Source of the DNA: Herbaspirillum chlorophenolicum
GTDB taxonomy: Bacteria > Pseudomonadota > Gammaproteobacteria > Burkholderiales > Burkholderiaceae_D
DNA length: 58,960 nt
Reading direction: 5' to 3'
Assembly: GCF_001189955.1 (NCBI RefSeq)
Contig: NZ_LFLT01000030.1
Span: 1 to 58,960 of the forward strand
This document shows, piece by piece, positions 36,458 through 45,599 of the stretch (positions are counted from its first letter, which is position 1; each line of letters begins with the position of its first letter). A program made the position numbers and the translations under genes. Under the pieces are notes generated by a model. It had not been told where the DNA came from and did not search any database. It saw only the letters and a program-made list of their open reading frames with translations.

Positions 36458-37207
36458 ATGCATTACAACTGGAACTGGGGAATCTTCTGGGAGATGTCTC
36501 CCGACGGCGTCCCCTATATTGATACGCTGATGGCGGGCCTGAAATGGACCCTCGCAACAGCGATATCCGCCTGGATCATGGCGCTGATCCTCGGCACCAT
36601 CGCCGGCACCATCCGTACAACAACAAAACCATGGGCTGTTCGCCTCGCCAACGGCTACGTGGAGCTTTTCCGTAACATTCCCCTGCTGGTGCAGATGTTC
36701 CTCTGGTATTTCGTGATGCCGGAACTGATGCCCAGTGCGATCGGCAACTGGCTCAAGGGCCTGCCCGACGCCTCCTTCGTCACTGCCACCCTGGCGCTGG
36801 GCTTCTTTACATCTGCCCGTGTCGCGGTGCAGGTCTCGACCGGCATCCAGGCACTGCCGCGCGGCCAGCGTATGGCAGGTCACGCGCTCGGCCTGACGCC
36901 GGTGCAGACCTACCGTTATGTGCTGCTGCCGATGGCGTTCCGCATCATCATCCCGGCGCTGACCAACGAGTTCGCCGCGATCATCAAGAACAGCTCGGTG
37001 GCACTGACCATCGGCCTGATCGAACTGACCGCCGCCACCTACTCGATGCGCGAGTTCACCTTCCAGACCTTTGAGGCGCTGACCGGTGCAACCATCATCT
37101 ACATTGCTATTTCCGCGATTGCGCTGGTGTTGGCGCGCCTGCTGGAAAAGGTAACGGCTGTCCCTGGTTATATCTCCAGCGGTAGCACCAGTGCGGGAGG
37201 GCATTAA
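36458..37207 (+). CDS. gltJ: glutamate/aspartate ABC transporter permease
   Basis: 249-residue inner-membrane permease. The N-terminal periplasmic part (MHYNWNWGIFWEMSPDG) is typical of GltJ. The cytoplasmic docking loop is RMAGHALGLTPVQTYRYVLLP. It forms a heterodimer with GltK, whose gene begins three bases after this stop codon. Confidence 0.94.
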   Translation: MHYNWNWGIFWEMSPDGVPYIDTLMAGLKWTLATAISAWIMALILGTIAGTIRTTTKPWAVRLANGYVELFRNIPLLVQMFLWYFVMPELMPSAIGNWLKGLPDASFVTATLALGFFTSARVAVQVSTGIQALPRGQRMAGHALGLTPVQTYRYVLLPMAFRIIIPALTNEFAAIIKNSSVALTIGLIELTAATYSMREFTFQTFEALTGATIIYIAISAIALVLARLLEKVTAVPGYISSGSTSAGGH

Positions 37208-37210
37208 TCC

Positions 37211-37906
37211 ATGTTCAGCAATTTCGACTTCGACGTTATCGAGCGTTCGTGGGTCTACCTGTTCACCACGGGCCTGAAATTCACGCTTGTCCTGACCTTC
37301 TCGGCCATGCTGGGCGGCATCATCATCGGTACGCTGCTGGCGATGATGCGCCTGTCCAGCAACAAGCCGCTGTCGTTCATCGCCACCAGCTACGTCAACC
37401 TGATCCGCTCGATCCCGCTGGTGCTGGTGATCTTCTGGTTCTACTTCCTGGTGCCGTTCATCGGCGCGTGGATCATCGGCGCGTCCGAACCCATCCAGGT
37501 GGGGGCATTCCAGTCGGCGCTGATCACCTTCATCCTGTTCGAGGCGGCCTATTACTGCGAAATCATGCGGTCGGGCATCCAGTCGATCCCGCGCGGCCAG
37601 GTGTTCGCCGGCTACGCAATCGGCATGAACTACTGGCAGATGATGGGCAACGTGGTGCTGCCGCAGGCGTTCCGCAACATGACGCCGATCCTGCTGACCC
37701 AGACCATTGTCCTGTTCCAGGACGTGTCGCTGGTGTACGTGCTGGGCTCGGTGCCGGACTTCGTTACCAGCGCATCCAAGATTGCGCAGCGCGACGGACG
37801 TCTGGTGGAAATGTACCTGTTCGTGGCGGTGGTGTACTTCGTCCTGAGCTTTGGCCTGTCGCAACTGGTCAAGCGCTTCCAGAAGAAGATCGCCATCATC
37901 CGCTAA
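37211..37906 (+). CDS. gltK: glutamate/aspartate ABC transporter permease
   Basis: 231-residue inner-membrane permease that pairs with GltJ. Hydrophobic segments and the docking loop VFAGYAIGMNYWQMMGNVVLP are intact. The start is three bases after gltJ. It is followed after 71 bases by the frameshifted ATPase gene. Confidence 0.94.
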   Translation: MFSNFDFDVIERSWVYLFTTGLKFTLVLTFSAMLGGIIIGTLLAMMRLSSNKPLSFIATSYVNLIRSIPLVLVIFWFYFLVPFIGAWIIGASEPIQVGAFQSALITFILFEAAYYCEIMRSGIQSIPRGQVFAGYAIGMNYWQMMGNVVLPQAFRNMTPILLTQTIVLFQDVSLVYVLGSVPDFVTSASKIAQRDGRLVEMYLFVAVVYFVLSFGLSQLVKRFQKKIAIIR

Positions 37907-37977
37907 GCCCAATGACGGCGGCGTGGCGCGGATGACGCGCCGGCCGCCCAACGAATCCAGAAATCCAGGAGAAACAA

Positions 37978-38704
37978 ATGATTGAACTCAACAACGTCAG
38001 CAAATGGTATGGCAGCTTCCAGGTCCTGACCGATTGCACGACTTCGGTGAAAAAGGGCGACGTGGTGGTGGTGTGCGGCCCGTCCGGTTCGGGCAAGTCG
38101 ACGCTGATCAAGACCGTCAACGGCCTGGAGCCGTTCCAGAAGGGCACCATCACCGTGGACGGCGTCTCGGTGGGCGACCCCAAGACCAACTTGTCCAAAC
38201 TGCGCGCGCATCGGCATGGTGTTCCAGAACTTCGAACTGTTCCCGCACCTGTCCATCCGCGAGAACCTGACCATCGGCCAGATCAAGGTGCTGGGCCGCA
38301 GCAAGGATGAAGCGACCGAGAAGGGCCTGAAGTATCTCGACCGCGTGGGCCTGCTGGCGCACAAGGACAAATTCCCCGGCCAGTTGTCCGGTGGCCAGCA
38401 GCAGCGTGTGGCGATTGCCCGCGCGCTGTCGATGGACCCGATCGCCATGCTGTTCGACGAGCCGACTTCGGCGCTCGACCCGGAAATGATCAACGAAGTG
38501 CTGGATGTCATGGTCGGCCTGGCGCAGGAAGGCATGACCATGATGGTCGTGACCCACGAAATGGGTTTCGCCCGCAAGGTCGCCAACCGCGTCGTGTTCA
38601 TGGACAAGGGCCTGGTCGTGGAAGATTGCGCCAAGGATGAATTCTTCGCCTCGCCGCGTTCGGAACGTGCACGCGATTTCCTGGCCAAGATCATTACCCA
38701 CTGA
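37978..38704 (+). pseudogene. gltL: glutamate/aspartate ABC transporter ATPase, frameshifted
   Basis: The ATPase of the glt transporter is split between two frames. The first frame (from ATG 37978, CAGGAG upstream) carries Walker A GPSGSGKST. After LSKLRA, near 38203-38209, it loses the family reading. The second frame resumes with IGMVFQNFELFPH and carries the signature LSGGQQQRVAIARA, Walker B MLFDEPTSALDP and H-loop VTHEMGFA to a normal C terminus at 38704. The break lies in a CGCGCGC run; restoring one CG (or removing one base) gives a full-length protein. Either the sequence is in error there or this strain lacks a working GltL. Confidence 0.85.
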
Positions 38705-38741
38705 TCCTGTCCCGGTGGCGCTTTGGGCGCATCCGAAGAAG

Positions 38742-38779
38742 AAAAGGCTGCATCGGCGACGATGCGGCCTTTTCTTTTT
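38742..38779 (+). terminator. intrinsic terminator after gltL
   Basis: AAAAGGCTGCATCG pairs with CGATGCGGCCTTTT across a short loop and is followed by CTTTTTG. Confidence 0.85.
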
Positions 38780-38931
38780 GTCCGACATCAAACCGGTGTG
38801 CGCCGGGCAGGCAGGGGGCTTGACGGCTACGGTAGAATACCGTTCTTGATGATGAAGCCCCGGCCCATGCGTCCGGGCGCGTCCGCCGTGATGCCTGCCA
38901 TCCGCCAATTCCAGACCAGAAAGAACATCGA

Positions 38932-39966
38932 ATGAGCAACCAACTGACCATTACCCGCCCGGACGACTGGCACCTGCACCTGCGCGACGGCGCGACCCTG
39001 AAGGATGTCCTGCCGCACACCGCGCGCCAGTTCGCACGCGCCATCGTCATGCCCAACCTGAAGCCGCCGGTCACCACCACCGAGCAGGCCGCGGCCTATC
39101 GTGAGCGTATCCTGGCAGCATTGCCGGAGGGGATGCAGTTCGAGCCGCTGATGGTGCTCTACCTGACCGACAACACCCCGCCTGACGAAATCCGCCGCGC
39201 CAAGGACAGCGGCTTCGTCAAGGCCGTCAAGCTGTATCCGGCCGGCGCGACAACGAATTCCGATGCCGGCGTGACCGACCTGGGCAAGTGCTACAAGACG
39301 CTGGAAGTGCTGCAGGAGCTGGATATGCCGTTCCTGGTCCACGGCGAAGTGACCGATCCGGCGATCGACCTGTTCGACCGTGAAGCGGTGTTCATCGAGC
39401 GCATCATGAAGCCTTTGCGCCAGGCCATGCCTGAGCTGAAAGTAGTGTTCGAGCACATCACCACCAAGGAAGCCGCCGATTACGTGCTGGCGGGCGAGGG
39501 CCCGACCGCGGCTACCATCACCGCGCACCACCTGCTGTTCAACCGCAACGAGATCTTCAAGGGCGGCATCCGTCCGCATTACTACTGCCTGCCGGTATTG
39601 AAGCGCGAGACCCACCGCCAGGCGCTGGTGGCGGCGGCCACCTCGGGCAACGACAAATTCTTCCTCGGCACCGATTCGGCGCCGCACGCCAAGGGCCTCA
39701 AGGAACACGCCTGCGGCTGTGCCGGCTGCTACACCGCGCTGCACGCGCTGGAGCTGTACGCGCAAGCCTTCGACCAGGCCGGCGCGCTGGACAAATTCGA
39801 GGCCTTCGCCAGCTTCAACGGTCCGGCCTTCTACGGCATGCCGCGTAACCAGGGCACCGTCACCTTGAAGCGCGACAGCTGGACTATCCCGGCCGAATTG
39901 CCGATGGGCGATACCACCGTGGTGCCGCTGTCGGCCGGCGAACAGATCAACTGGAAGATGGCCTGA
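38932..39966 (+). CDS. pyrC: dihydroorotase
   Basis: 344 residues of the class II (PyrC) dihydroorotases. It closes carbamoyl aspartate to dihydroorotate in pyrimidine synthesis. Zinc ligands are in WHLHLRD, the carboxylated lysine is in [10 protein letters not shown], and histidines are in [14 protein letters not shown] and TAHHLLF. The catalytic aspartate is in GTDSAPH. Length is normal for the class. coq7 follows 22 bases downstream and is probably cotranscribed. Confidence 0.96.
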   Translation: MSNQLTITRPDDWHLHLRDGATLKDVLPHTARQFARAIVMPNLKPPVTTTEQAAAYRERILAALPEGMQFEPLMVLYLTDNTPPDEIRRAKDSGFVKAVKLYPAGATTNSDAGVTDLGKCYKTLEVLQELDMPFLVHGEVTDPAIDLFDREAVFIERIMKPLRQAMPELKVVFEHITTKEAADYVLAGEGPTAATITAHHLLFNRNEIFKGGIRPHYYCLPVLKRETHRQALVAAATSGNDKFFLGTDSAPHAKGLKEHACGCAGCYTALHALELYAQAFDQAGALDKFEAFASFNGPAFYGMPRNQGTVTLKRDSWTIPAELPMGDTTVVPLSAGEQINWKMA

Positions 39967-39988
39967 GCCACCACTGGGAAGGGTAAGC

Positions 39989-40615
39989 ATGCAATTCGTC
40001 GACCAACTGATTACCGATCTCGATAAGGCGCTGCGCGTGGTCAGCGGCGTGGTGTCCGAAAGCCGGCCCAATCCCGGGCGCGGCCTGGCGGACGGCGTGA
40101 TGGACGAGGCCGAGAAGCGGCATGCGGCCGGCCTGATGCGGGTCAACAATGTCGGCGAGGTATGTGCCCAGGCGCTGTATGACGCACAGGGGCGATTCGC
40201 CCAGAAGCGCGAGATCAAGCAGGCTTTCGAGCATGCCGGCATCGAAGAGGAGGATCACCTGGCCTGGACCGCCGAACGCCTGCGCGAGCTGGGTTCGCGC
40301 ACCAGCCTGTTGAATCCCGTCTGGTATGCCGGTTCCTACGTGTTGGGTACCATTGCGGCCCGCGTGGGCGATGCGCGCAACCTAGGCTTTGTTGCCGAGA
40401 CCGAGCGCCAGGTCGAGCTGCACCTGCTGAGCCACCTGGAAAAGCTGCCGGCGCAGGACAACAAGTCGCGCGCCATCGTCGAGCAGATGCGCATCGATGA
40501 GGTCGAACATGGCCAGGCCGCCAAGGATCTGGGCGCAGCCGAGATGCCTGCGCCCATCAAGGGGCTGATGAAGGCGATGTCGAAGGTGATGACGGGAGTG
40601 GCGTATTACGTCTGA
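39989..40615 (+). CDS. coq7: 2-polyprenyl-3-methyl-6-methoxy-1,4-benzoquinone monooxygenase
   Basis: 208 residues, di-iron hydroxylase of ubiquinone synthesis. The ligand set is visible: Glu in VNNVGEVCAQ, EExxH in IEEEDHLAW, Glu/His in ETERQVELHLLSH and RIDEVEHG. GGGAAGGG precedes the start. It ends at a strong hairpin shared with the convergent OsmC gene. Confidence 0.95.
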   Translation: MQFVDQLITDLDKALRVVSGVVSESRPNPGRGLADGVMDEAEKRHAAGLMRVNNVGEVCAQALYDAQGRFAQKREIKQAFEHAGIEEEDHLAWTAERLRELGSRTSLLNPVWYAGSYVLGTIAARVGDARNLGFVAETERQVELHLLSHLEKLPAQDNKSRAIVEQMRIDEVEHGQAAKDLGAAEMPAPIKGLMKAMSKVMTGVAYYV

Positions 40616-40640
40616 GTACGTCCACGCCGCCAAGGGAAAA

Positions 40641-40679
40641 ACAAACGCCGCATCCGGTGCAAGCCGGTGCGGCGTTTGT
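40641..40679. terminator. bidirectional terminator between coq7 and the OsmC gene
   Basis: A 12-bp perfect stem (ACAAACGCCGCA and complement) around a 15-base loop, lying between convergent genes. Confidence 0.75.
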
Positions 40680-40716
40680 CTTGATGGCCGTCCGTGCGGC
40701 GAACGGCAAGCGTTTC

Positions 40717-41172
40717 TTATTGCTGGCCCAGCGTCGGCGCCACTTCGGCGAGATCGTCGATGATCTCGAAGGAGTGGGTCAGTTCTGCGGTCTTTTCCAG
40801 CATGATCGAGGCCGAGCAGTATTTCTCGTGGGACAGCTTGATGGCGCGTTCGACCACGTTGGGCTTGAGATTGCGGCCGCGCACGGTGAAGTGGAAGTGG
40901 ATCTTGGTGAACACCTTCGGGTCGGTCTCGGCGCGCTCGGACTTGAGCGTGACGTCGCAGCCGCGCACATCCTGGCCGCTCTTGCGCAGGATCACCACCA
41001 CGTCATAAGCGGTGCAGCCGCCGGTGCCGGCCAGCACCACTTCCATCGGACGCGGGGCCAGATTGCGGCCGCCGCCGTCGGGCGCGCCGTCCATGGTGAC
41101 CAGATGTCCCGAACCTGTTTCCGCCGTAAAGGTCATGCCGGACAATCCGGTCCAGCGCACTGTGCATTCCAT
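40717..41172 (-). CDS. OsmC/YhfA-family protein
   Basis: 151 residues of the OsmC fold. The first active-site-region segment ends PRPMEVVLAGTGGCTAYDVVVIL, where Cys is the peroxidatic or equivalent cysteine; the second conserved cysteine lies in KYCSASIML. YhfA-type members are poorly characterised thiol-dependent proteins, distinct from Ohr. The start at 41172 gives a family-like N terminus; an extension to 41247 is unlikely. Confidence 0.9.
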   Translation of the reverse strand: MECTVRWTGLSGMTFTAETGSGHLVTMDGAPDGGGRNLAPRPMEVVLAGTGGCTAYDVVVILRKSGQDVRGCDVTLKSERAETDPKVFTKIHFHFTVRGRNLKPNVVERAIKLSHEKYCSASIMLEKTAELTHSFEIIDDLAEVAPTLGQQ

Positions 41173-41390
41173 CTTGTAGTCCAAATTGGTTGAAAGAGCT
41201 GCGTATTGTAGCTTTTGGCGGGCAGGGCCGCTGCTGTAGCGATCCACAGGCGTGCGGCTGCGGCGGGGCAGGTTGTTTTGCGGTGCAGAAAAATTGTTTG
41301 TTTATTATTGTATTGAAAATGCACTCGAGTCGTGTAAACCCAACAGTGGCGTGCTTTTTAAAGAAGTGAAGAAAAATATCCGAGGGTGTA

Positions 41391-41419
41391 TTGCAATGCA
41401 CAAAATGCTTTGCTATATT
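41391..41419 (+). promoter_or_regulatory. sigma-70 promoter of a candidate small RNA
   Basis: TTGCAA and TATATT with exactly 17 bases between. It lies in an A/T-rich patch between the OsmC and rplM genes. The predicted start is near 41426. Confidence 0.6.
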
Positions 41420-41425
41420 GGTTTC

Positions 41426-41517
41426 AACGGATGTATTTGCAGCACGTAACGATGTCTCCTCCACCCTCCTCATTGGTGTGGATTAAACCCGGAACCACTG
41501 TTTCCGGGTTTTTTTTT
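41426..41517 (+). ncRNA. candidate small RNA with Shine-Dalgarno-complementary runs
   Basis: About 92 bases from a promoter-predicted start to a strong terminator (stem AACCCGGAA, loop CCACTG, then nine T). The middle has CTCCTCCACCCTCCTC (41456-41471), which is single-stranded in the simplest fold and complementary to ribosome-binding sites. Nothing codes here: no start codon with a ribosome site opens a sensible ORF. This layout, an exposed C/U-rich run before a terminator with U tail, is that of Hfq-type trans-acting sRNAs. It is not derived from any homologue I can name. Confidence 0.6.
41486..41517 (+). terminator. intrinsic terminator of the candidate small RNA
   Basis: A 9-bp stem (AACCCGGAA and complement, one closing T unpaired) with a six-base loop and a run of nine T, among the strongest in the window. 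Confidence 0.9.
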
Positions 41518-41641
41518 GCCCGCTTTTTCGCAATCCCAGTCGGATCCGTCGAAAAATTTCTACTTTGACATCAAAAAAGACATGCCCGCCGCTTGTTTCG
41601 TGTCCCGGAGTCTCGGAATACGACAAAAGCCGTCAAACCTT

Positions 41642-41671
41642 TTGACGCTAAGTCATTGAAAAGGCTATAAT
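41642..41671 (+). promoter_or_regulatory. sigma-70 promoter of rplM-rpsI
   Basis: TTGACG and TATAAT with 18-base spacing. The start near 41678 gives a leader of about 130 bases before rplM, long enough to hold the autoregulatory structure known for L13 operons. Confidence 0.75.
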
Positions 41672-41811
41672 TCTCGGCTTTCCCATGCGCTCGGGAAGAT
41701 AAAAGGATGAGTCCGCAAGGCGTGAAGGCCCGTCTAGAGCATCTAGGTACGGTCGGCACGGACGAACGGAACCGCCACTTTGAGCGTTATTTTTCATTTA
41801 GGAAGTCAAAC

Positions 41812-42240
41812 ATGAAGACCTTTTCCGCTAAAGCCCATGAGGTTCAGCGCGAGTGGTTCGTGATTGACGCGACGGACTTGGTCCTCGGACGTGTTGCCAG
41901 CGAAGTGGCACTCCGACTGCGCGGCAAACACAAACCGGAATTTACTCCCCACGTCGACACCGGCGATTTCATCGTCGTGATCAACGCTGGCAAGTTGCGC
42001 GTCACCGGCACCAAGGCTACTGAAAAGACGTATTTCCGTCACAGCGGCTATCCGGGCGGCATCTACGAAACCAACTTCCTGAAGATGCAGCAGCGTTTCC
42101 CCGGCCGTGCGCTGGAGAAGGCAGTCAAGGGCATGCTGCCCAAGGGTCCGTTGGGCTATGCCATGATCAAGAAGCTGAAGGTGTACGCAGATGGCAACCA
42201 TCCGCACTCCGCCCAGCAACCGAAACCCCTCGCGCTCTAA
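41812..42240 (+). CDS. rplM: 50S ribosomal protein L13
   Basis: 142 residues. Typical L13 motifs are [29 protein letters not shown] and a C-terminal [17 protein letters not shown]. It binds 23S rRNA early in assembly. The start at 41812 has TAGGAAG upstream; an in-frame extension to 41707 is the untranslated leader. rpsI follows nine bases downstream in the conserved pair. Confidence 0.98.
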   Translation: MKTFSAKAHEVQREWFVIDATDLVLGRVASEVALRLRGKHKPEFTPHVDTGDFIVVINAGKLRVTGTKATEKTYFRHSGYPGGIYETNFLKMQQRFPGRALEKAVKGMLPKGPLGYAMIKKLKVYADGNHPHSAQQPKPLAL

Positions 42241-42249
42241 GGAACAGAC

Positions 42250-42642
42250 ATGATCGGTAACTACAATTACGGAACCGGCCGTCGCAAGAGTGCTGTGGCT
42301 CGTGTTTTCATCAAGGCAGGCTCTGGCAATATCGTCGTCAACGGCAAGCCCGCCGCTGAATACTTCTCCCGCGAAACCGGCCTGATGGTGATCCGTCAGC
42401 CGCTGGAACTGACCGGCAACGTCGAGCGTTTTGACATCATGGTCAACGTGCACGGCGGTGGCGAGTCCGGCCAGGCCGGCGCAGTGCGCCACGGCATCAC
42501 CCGCGCCCTGATCGACTACGACGCCGGCCTGAAGCCAGCTCTGTCGAACGCAGGCTACGTCACCCGTGACGCGCGTGAAGTCGAACGTAAGAAGGTTGGT
42601 CTGCGCAAGGCACGTCGCGCAAAGCAATTCTCGAAGCGTTAA
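42250..42642 (+). CDS. rpsI: 30S ribosomal protein S9
   Basis: 130 residues. [14 protein letters not shown] near the start, [12 protein letters not shown] and the invariant basic C terminus [16 protein letters not shown] ([12 protein letters not shown]), whose last arginine contacts P-site tRNA. Cotranscribed with rplM, ended by a terminator. Confidence 0.98.
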   Translation: MIGNYNYGTGRRKSAVARVFIKAGSGNIVVNGKPAAEYFSRETGLMVIRQPLELTGNVERFDIMVNVHGGGESGQAGAVRHGITRALIDYDAGLKPALSNAGYVTRDAREVERKKVGLRKARRAKQFSKR

Positions 42643-42660
42643 TCGTTTCTCGCATCACAG

Positions 42661-42699
42661 AAAGCCGCCGGCATGCTTGCTGGCGGCTTTTTGCTTTTT
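42661..42699 (+). terminator. intrinsic terminator of rplM-rpsI
   Basis: AAAGCCGCC pairs with GGCGGCTTT across a 12-base loop and is followed by TTGCTTTTT. Confidence 0.9.
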
Positions 42700-42908
42700 G
42701 CGGCGCCTGGAGAGGGTGTTCGATGGGGGGCATAGTGATTTTCAGGCCAGCACAGCCGTTCCCGCGAGGTGGGATTTCCTGCAGCTTGCTGGCGAAATAA
42801 CTTCCCGAACAGAAATCAGTGGGAAATATTCTCCTGCTAGAATGAAAAAGTTTGAGACACTTCGCTTCTGCGACGTTTCTCGTCCGCTTTTTTTCGCAAG
42901 GATAAGAC

Positions 42909-43946
42909 ATGATCAAGGTAGGTATCGTCGGTGGAACCGGTTACACCGGCGTCGAATTGCTGCGTATTTTCGCCAGTCACCCGGAAGCCAGCGTGCAGGC
43001 CGTGACCTCGCGCAAGGAAGACGGCATGCCGGTGGCGGAAATGTATCCGTCCCTGCGCGGCCGCGTCGACGTGGCATTTTCCTCGCCGGACAAGGCCCGC
43101 TTGACCGACTGCGACGTGGTCTTCTTTGCCACCCCTCACGGTGTGGCCATGGCCCAGGCGCCTGAACTGGTGGCCGCAGGCGTGAAGGTGATCGACCTCG
43201 CCGCCGATTTTCGCCTGCAGGATGTCGCCGCCTTTGAAAAATGGTACAAGCTGCCGCACAGCTGCACCGAGCTGCTGAAGGAAGCCGCTTACGGCCTGCC
43301 GGAGCTCAATCGCGAAGAGATCCGCAAGGCGCGCGTGGTGGGCAATCCGGGCTGTTATCCGACCACCATGCAACTGGGTTTCGCACCGCTGTTGAAGGCC
43401 GGCGTGATCGATGCCTCGCACCTGATTGCCGACTGCAAATCCGGCGTGTCCGGCGCGGGACGCAAGGCCGAGCTGTCGCTGCTGTTCTCGGAAGCCTCGG
43501 ACAACTTCAAGGCCTACGGCGTATCCGGCCATCGCCATTCGCCGGAAACCATCGAGCGCCTCTCCAAATTGACCAAGGATAAGGTCGGCCTGCTGTTCAC
43601 GCCGCACCTGGTGCCGATGATTCGCGGCATGCATTCCACGCTGTACGCGCGCCTGACCAAGGATATCGACAACGCTGCGCTGCAGGCCTTGTTCGAAGAC
43701 GCATACAAGAATGAGCCTTTCGTCGACGTGATGCCGTTCGGTTCGCATCCTGAAACCCGCACCACGCGCGCTTCCAACATGCTTCGCCTGGCGGTGCATC
43801 GTCCGGACAATGGCGACACCGTGGTAGTGCTGGTGGTGCAGGACAACCTGGTCAAGGGCGCGTCCGGCCAGGCAGTGCAGTGTATGAACCTGATGTTCGG
43901 CCTGGAAGAAACCACCGGTCTGTTGCAAGTCCCCGTCCTGCCGTGA
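42909..43946 (+). CDS. argC: N-acetyl-gamma-glutamyl-phosphate reductase
   Basis: 345 residues. It reduces N-acetylglutamyl phosphate to the semialdehyde in arginine synthesis. The NADP-binding [12 protein letters not shown] is at the N terminus and the catalytic cysteine in [13 protein letters not shown]. Histidine in SGHRHSPE supports catalysis. AAGGATAAG precedes the start. The next gene starts within its stop codon. Confidence 0.97.
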   Translation: MIKVGIVGGTGYTGVELLRIFASHPEASVQAVTSRKEDGMPVAEMYPSLRGRVDVAFSSPDKARLTDCDVVFFATPHGVAMAQAPELVAAGVKVIDLAADFRLQDVAAFEKWYKLPHSCTELLKEAAYGLPELNREEIRKARVVGNPGCYPTTMQLGFAPLLKAGVIDASHLIADCKSGVSGAGRKAELSLLFSEASDNFKAYGVSGHRHSPETIERLSKLTKDKVGLLFTPHLVPMIRGMHSTLYARLTKDIDNAALQALFEDAYKNEPFVDVMPFGSHPETRTTRASNMLRLAVHRPDNGDTVVVLVVQDNLVKGASGQAVQCMNLMFGLEETTGLLQVPVLP

Positions 43947-44674
43947 AGTACAAGCTATGGCAACGGCGCCTGACGATTTCGGCGCCGAAGATGACCATCA
44001 AGCGCCATCTGCCGTGGCCGCTGCAGGCCCTGTTGTGGGCGATCGTGCTGGGCGGTGGTGGAGCGCTGGCGGTATGGGCTTATGAACTTGGGCGTAACAA
44101 CCTGCCCGGGATCCAGAGTGACGCCGGCGAGCAGTTATCGACGCTCTCCGGGCAGGTCAAAAAGCTGTCGGCGGAAAACGAGCGGCTGCAAACCGCCTCG
44201 AACGCGTCGCAGAACGAGCTGAAGATCGCCCAGGCTGCCCAGGCGCAACTGGCAAGCCAGGTGAAGAACCTGGAAGCGGAAAACAACCGCCAGAAGGAGG
44301 ATCTTGCCTTTTTCGACAGCCTGTTGCCGACCAATCTTGGCGCGCCCGGTATCACCATTCAGCGCTTCAAGGCTGAGTTGGCCGGGCCCAGCCAGGTGCG
44401 TTATCGTGTTCTGGTCATGCAAGGGGGGGGAGGTACCCAGCAATTTGCCGGGAATTTACAGCTCAGTATCACGATTTGGCAGGCGGGTAAGAGTGCTATT
44501 ATAAATTTTCCGGAATCCAACTCGACCGATCTTGCGCGTTACAGGCTCGCATTCAAGTACTACCAGCGGGTTGAAGGCGTGTTGAATTTGCCGGAGGGAG
44601 CGACCATCAAAGCGGTTGCAGTTCGTATTCTCGACCGCGGCCAGGTGCGCGCCCAGCAGTCGGTAGACCTGTGA
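43943..44674 (+). CDS. DUF6776 membrane-anchored coiled-coil protein
   Basis: 243 residues if read from the GTG at 43943, which overlaps the argC stop codon (GTGA). An ATG at 43991 is the alternative. The N-terminal region [20 protein letters not shown] looks conserved among relatives I recall, favouring the GTG. One membrane segment ([21 protein letters not shown]) is followed by a coiled coil (about 70-125, heptad-like Leu/Ala with Glu/Lys) and a beta-rich C-terminal domain in the periplasm. Its steady neighbours, argC and the bactofilin gene, suggest an envelope or cell-shape role. Confidence 0.82.
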   Translation: MKYKLWQRRLTISAPKMTIKRHLPWPLQALLWAIVLGGGGALAVWAYELGRNNLPGIQSDAGEQLSTLSGQVKKLSAENERLQTASNASQNELKIAQAAQAQLASQVKNLEAENNRQKEDLAFFDSLLPTNLGAPGITIQRFKAELAGPSQVRYRVLVMQGGGGTQQFAGNLQLSITIWQAGKSAIINFPESNSTDLARYRLAFKYYQRVEGVLNLPEGATIKAVAVRILDRGQVRAQQSVDL

Positions 44675-44683
44675 GGTGATTTC

Positions 44684-45079
44684 ATGTTCGGACGCAAGAC
44701 CAAAAGCACGATTGACAGCCTGATTGGCATGTCGACCAGCATCAAGGGCGAGATCGGCTTCAAGGGCGGCCTGCGCATTGACGGCCATATCAATGGCAAC
44801 ATCAGCGGCGAAAGCGGACAATCCAGCGTGCTGGTGATTTCCGAGCATGCCAAGGTGGTTGGCGAGGTGCGCGCGGCGCATCTGATCGTCAACGGCGAGA
44901 TCGTCGGCGACGTCTATTCGACCGAATTGCTTGAATTGCAACCCAAAGCCCGCATTACTGGCAATGTCTATTACAAGGCGCTGGAAATGCATGGCGGCGC
45001 GCTGGTTTCCGGCAAGCTCAGCCATGACCAGACGGAAGAAACGCCGCTGCTGAAGCTGGCCGTGTCGTCCGAAGCATGA
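44684..45079 (+). CDS. bactofilin
   Basis: 131 residues. The central beta-helix repeats (GGLRIDGHINGNISGE, LIVNGEIVGDVYSTELLEL) are the bactofilin/DUF583 domain that self-assembles into filaments for cell shape or protein localisation. A short N-terminal tail (KTKSTIDSLIGMSTSIKGEI) is typical and may touch the membrane. GAGGTG precedes the start nine bases after the DUF6776 gene, so they are cotranscribed. Confidence 0.93.
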   Translation: MFGRKTKSTIDSLIGMSTSIKGEIGFKGGLRIDGHINGNISGESGQSSVLVISEHAKVVGEVRAAHLIVNGEIVGDVYSTELLELQPKARITGNVYYKALEMHGGALVSGKLSHDQTEETPLLKLAVSSEA

Positions 45080-45136
45080 AAATCCGCAAGGGCTTATAAT
45101 GAATCATTGTCCGCCCAAGCCAAGCAGGAGCCCGAA

Positions 45137-45502
45137 ATGAATGCCGTAGCCGAACTGCAACAAACCGAAATGCCGACCCCGATCAACTTCAGCGACAGTG
45201 CCGCCGCCAAGGTGGCCCAACTGATCGAAGAAGAAGGCAACCCCGACCTGAAACTGCGCGTATTCGTGCAAGGCGGCGGCTGCTCCGGTTTCCAGTATGG
45301 TTTCACCTTCGATGAAATCGTCAACGAAGATGACACCACCATGTCCAAGAACGGCGTGCAGCTGTTGATCGACTCGATGAGCTACCAGTATCTGGTTGGC
45401 GCAGAGATCGACTACAAGGACGATCTGGAAGGCGCACAGTTCGTGATCAAGAACCCGAATGCCACGACCACTTGCGGTTGCGGTTCGTCGTTCTCGGCCT
45501 GA
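45137..45502 (+). CDS. erpA: iron-sulfur cluster insertion protein
   Basis: 121 residues, A-type Fe-S carrier. The three cluster-binding cysteines are in GGGCSGF and CGCGSSF at the C terminus. AGGAG lies upstream of the ATG at 45137; a TTG at 45107 gives a longer, less likely reading. It delivers Fe-S clusters to respiratory and isoprenoid enzymes. Ended by a terminator with a TTCG loop. Confidence 0.95.
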   Translation: MNAVAELQQTEMPTPINFSDSAAAKVAQLIEEEGNPDLKLRVFVQGGGCSGFQYGFTFDEIVNEDDTTMSKNGVQLLIDSMSYQYLVGAEIDYKDDLEGAQFVIKNPNATTTCGCGSSFSA

Positions 45503-45521
45503 TCGCCAGGAAGAAGTTTTA

Positions 45522-45559
45522 GCCAATAAAAAGGACGCTTCGGCGTCCTTTTTATTGGC
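45522..45559. terminator. perfect 17-bp bidirectional terminator with TTCG tetraloop
   Basis: Arms 45522-45538 and 45543-45559 are exact complements around TTCG, with A-run and T-run inside the stem. Confidence 0.92.
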
Positions 45560-45562
45560 GGG

Positions 45563-45594
45563 AAGAAAAGGCCGCGCATGCACCGGCGGCCTTT
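45563..45594 (-). terminator. intrinsic terminator of hemL
   Basis: On the minus strand AAAGGCCGC pairs with GCGGCCTTT and is followed by TCTTCC. It lies five bases past the hemL stop codon, with the erpA terminator just beyond as a second barrier. Confidence 0.8.
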
Positions 45595-45599
45595 CTGTT

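Noticed and set aside
38203..38209. Programmed ribosomal frameshift in gltL
   Set aside because: No slippery heptamer, no downstream stimulatory structure, and transporter ATPases of this family are not known to use frameshifting; slippage or sequence error is simpler.
41703..41731. Hammerhead-ribozyme-like stretch (GATGAGTCCGCAAGGC then TGAAGG) in the rplM leader
   Set aside because: It resembles the stem II core by chance, but the invariant CUGAUGA begins with AG here and GAAA is not kept; no stem I or III closes.
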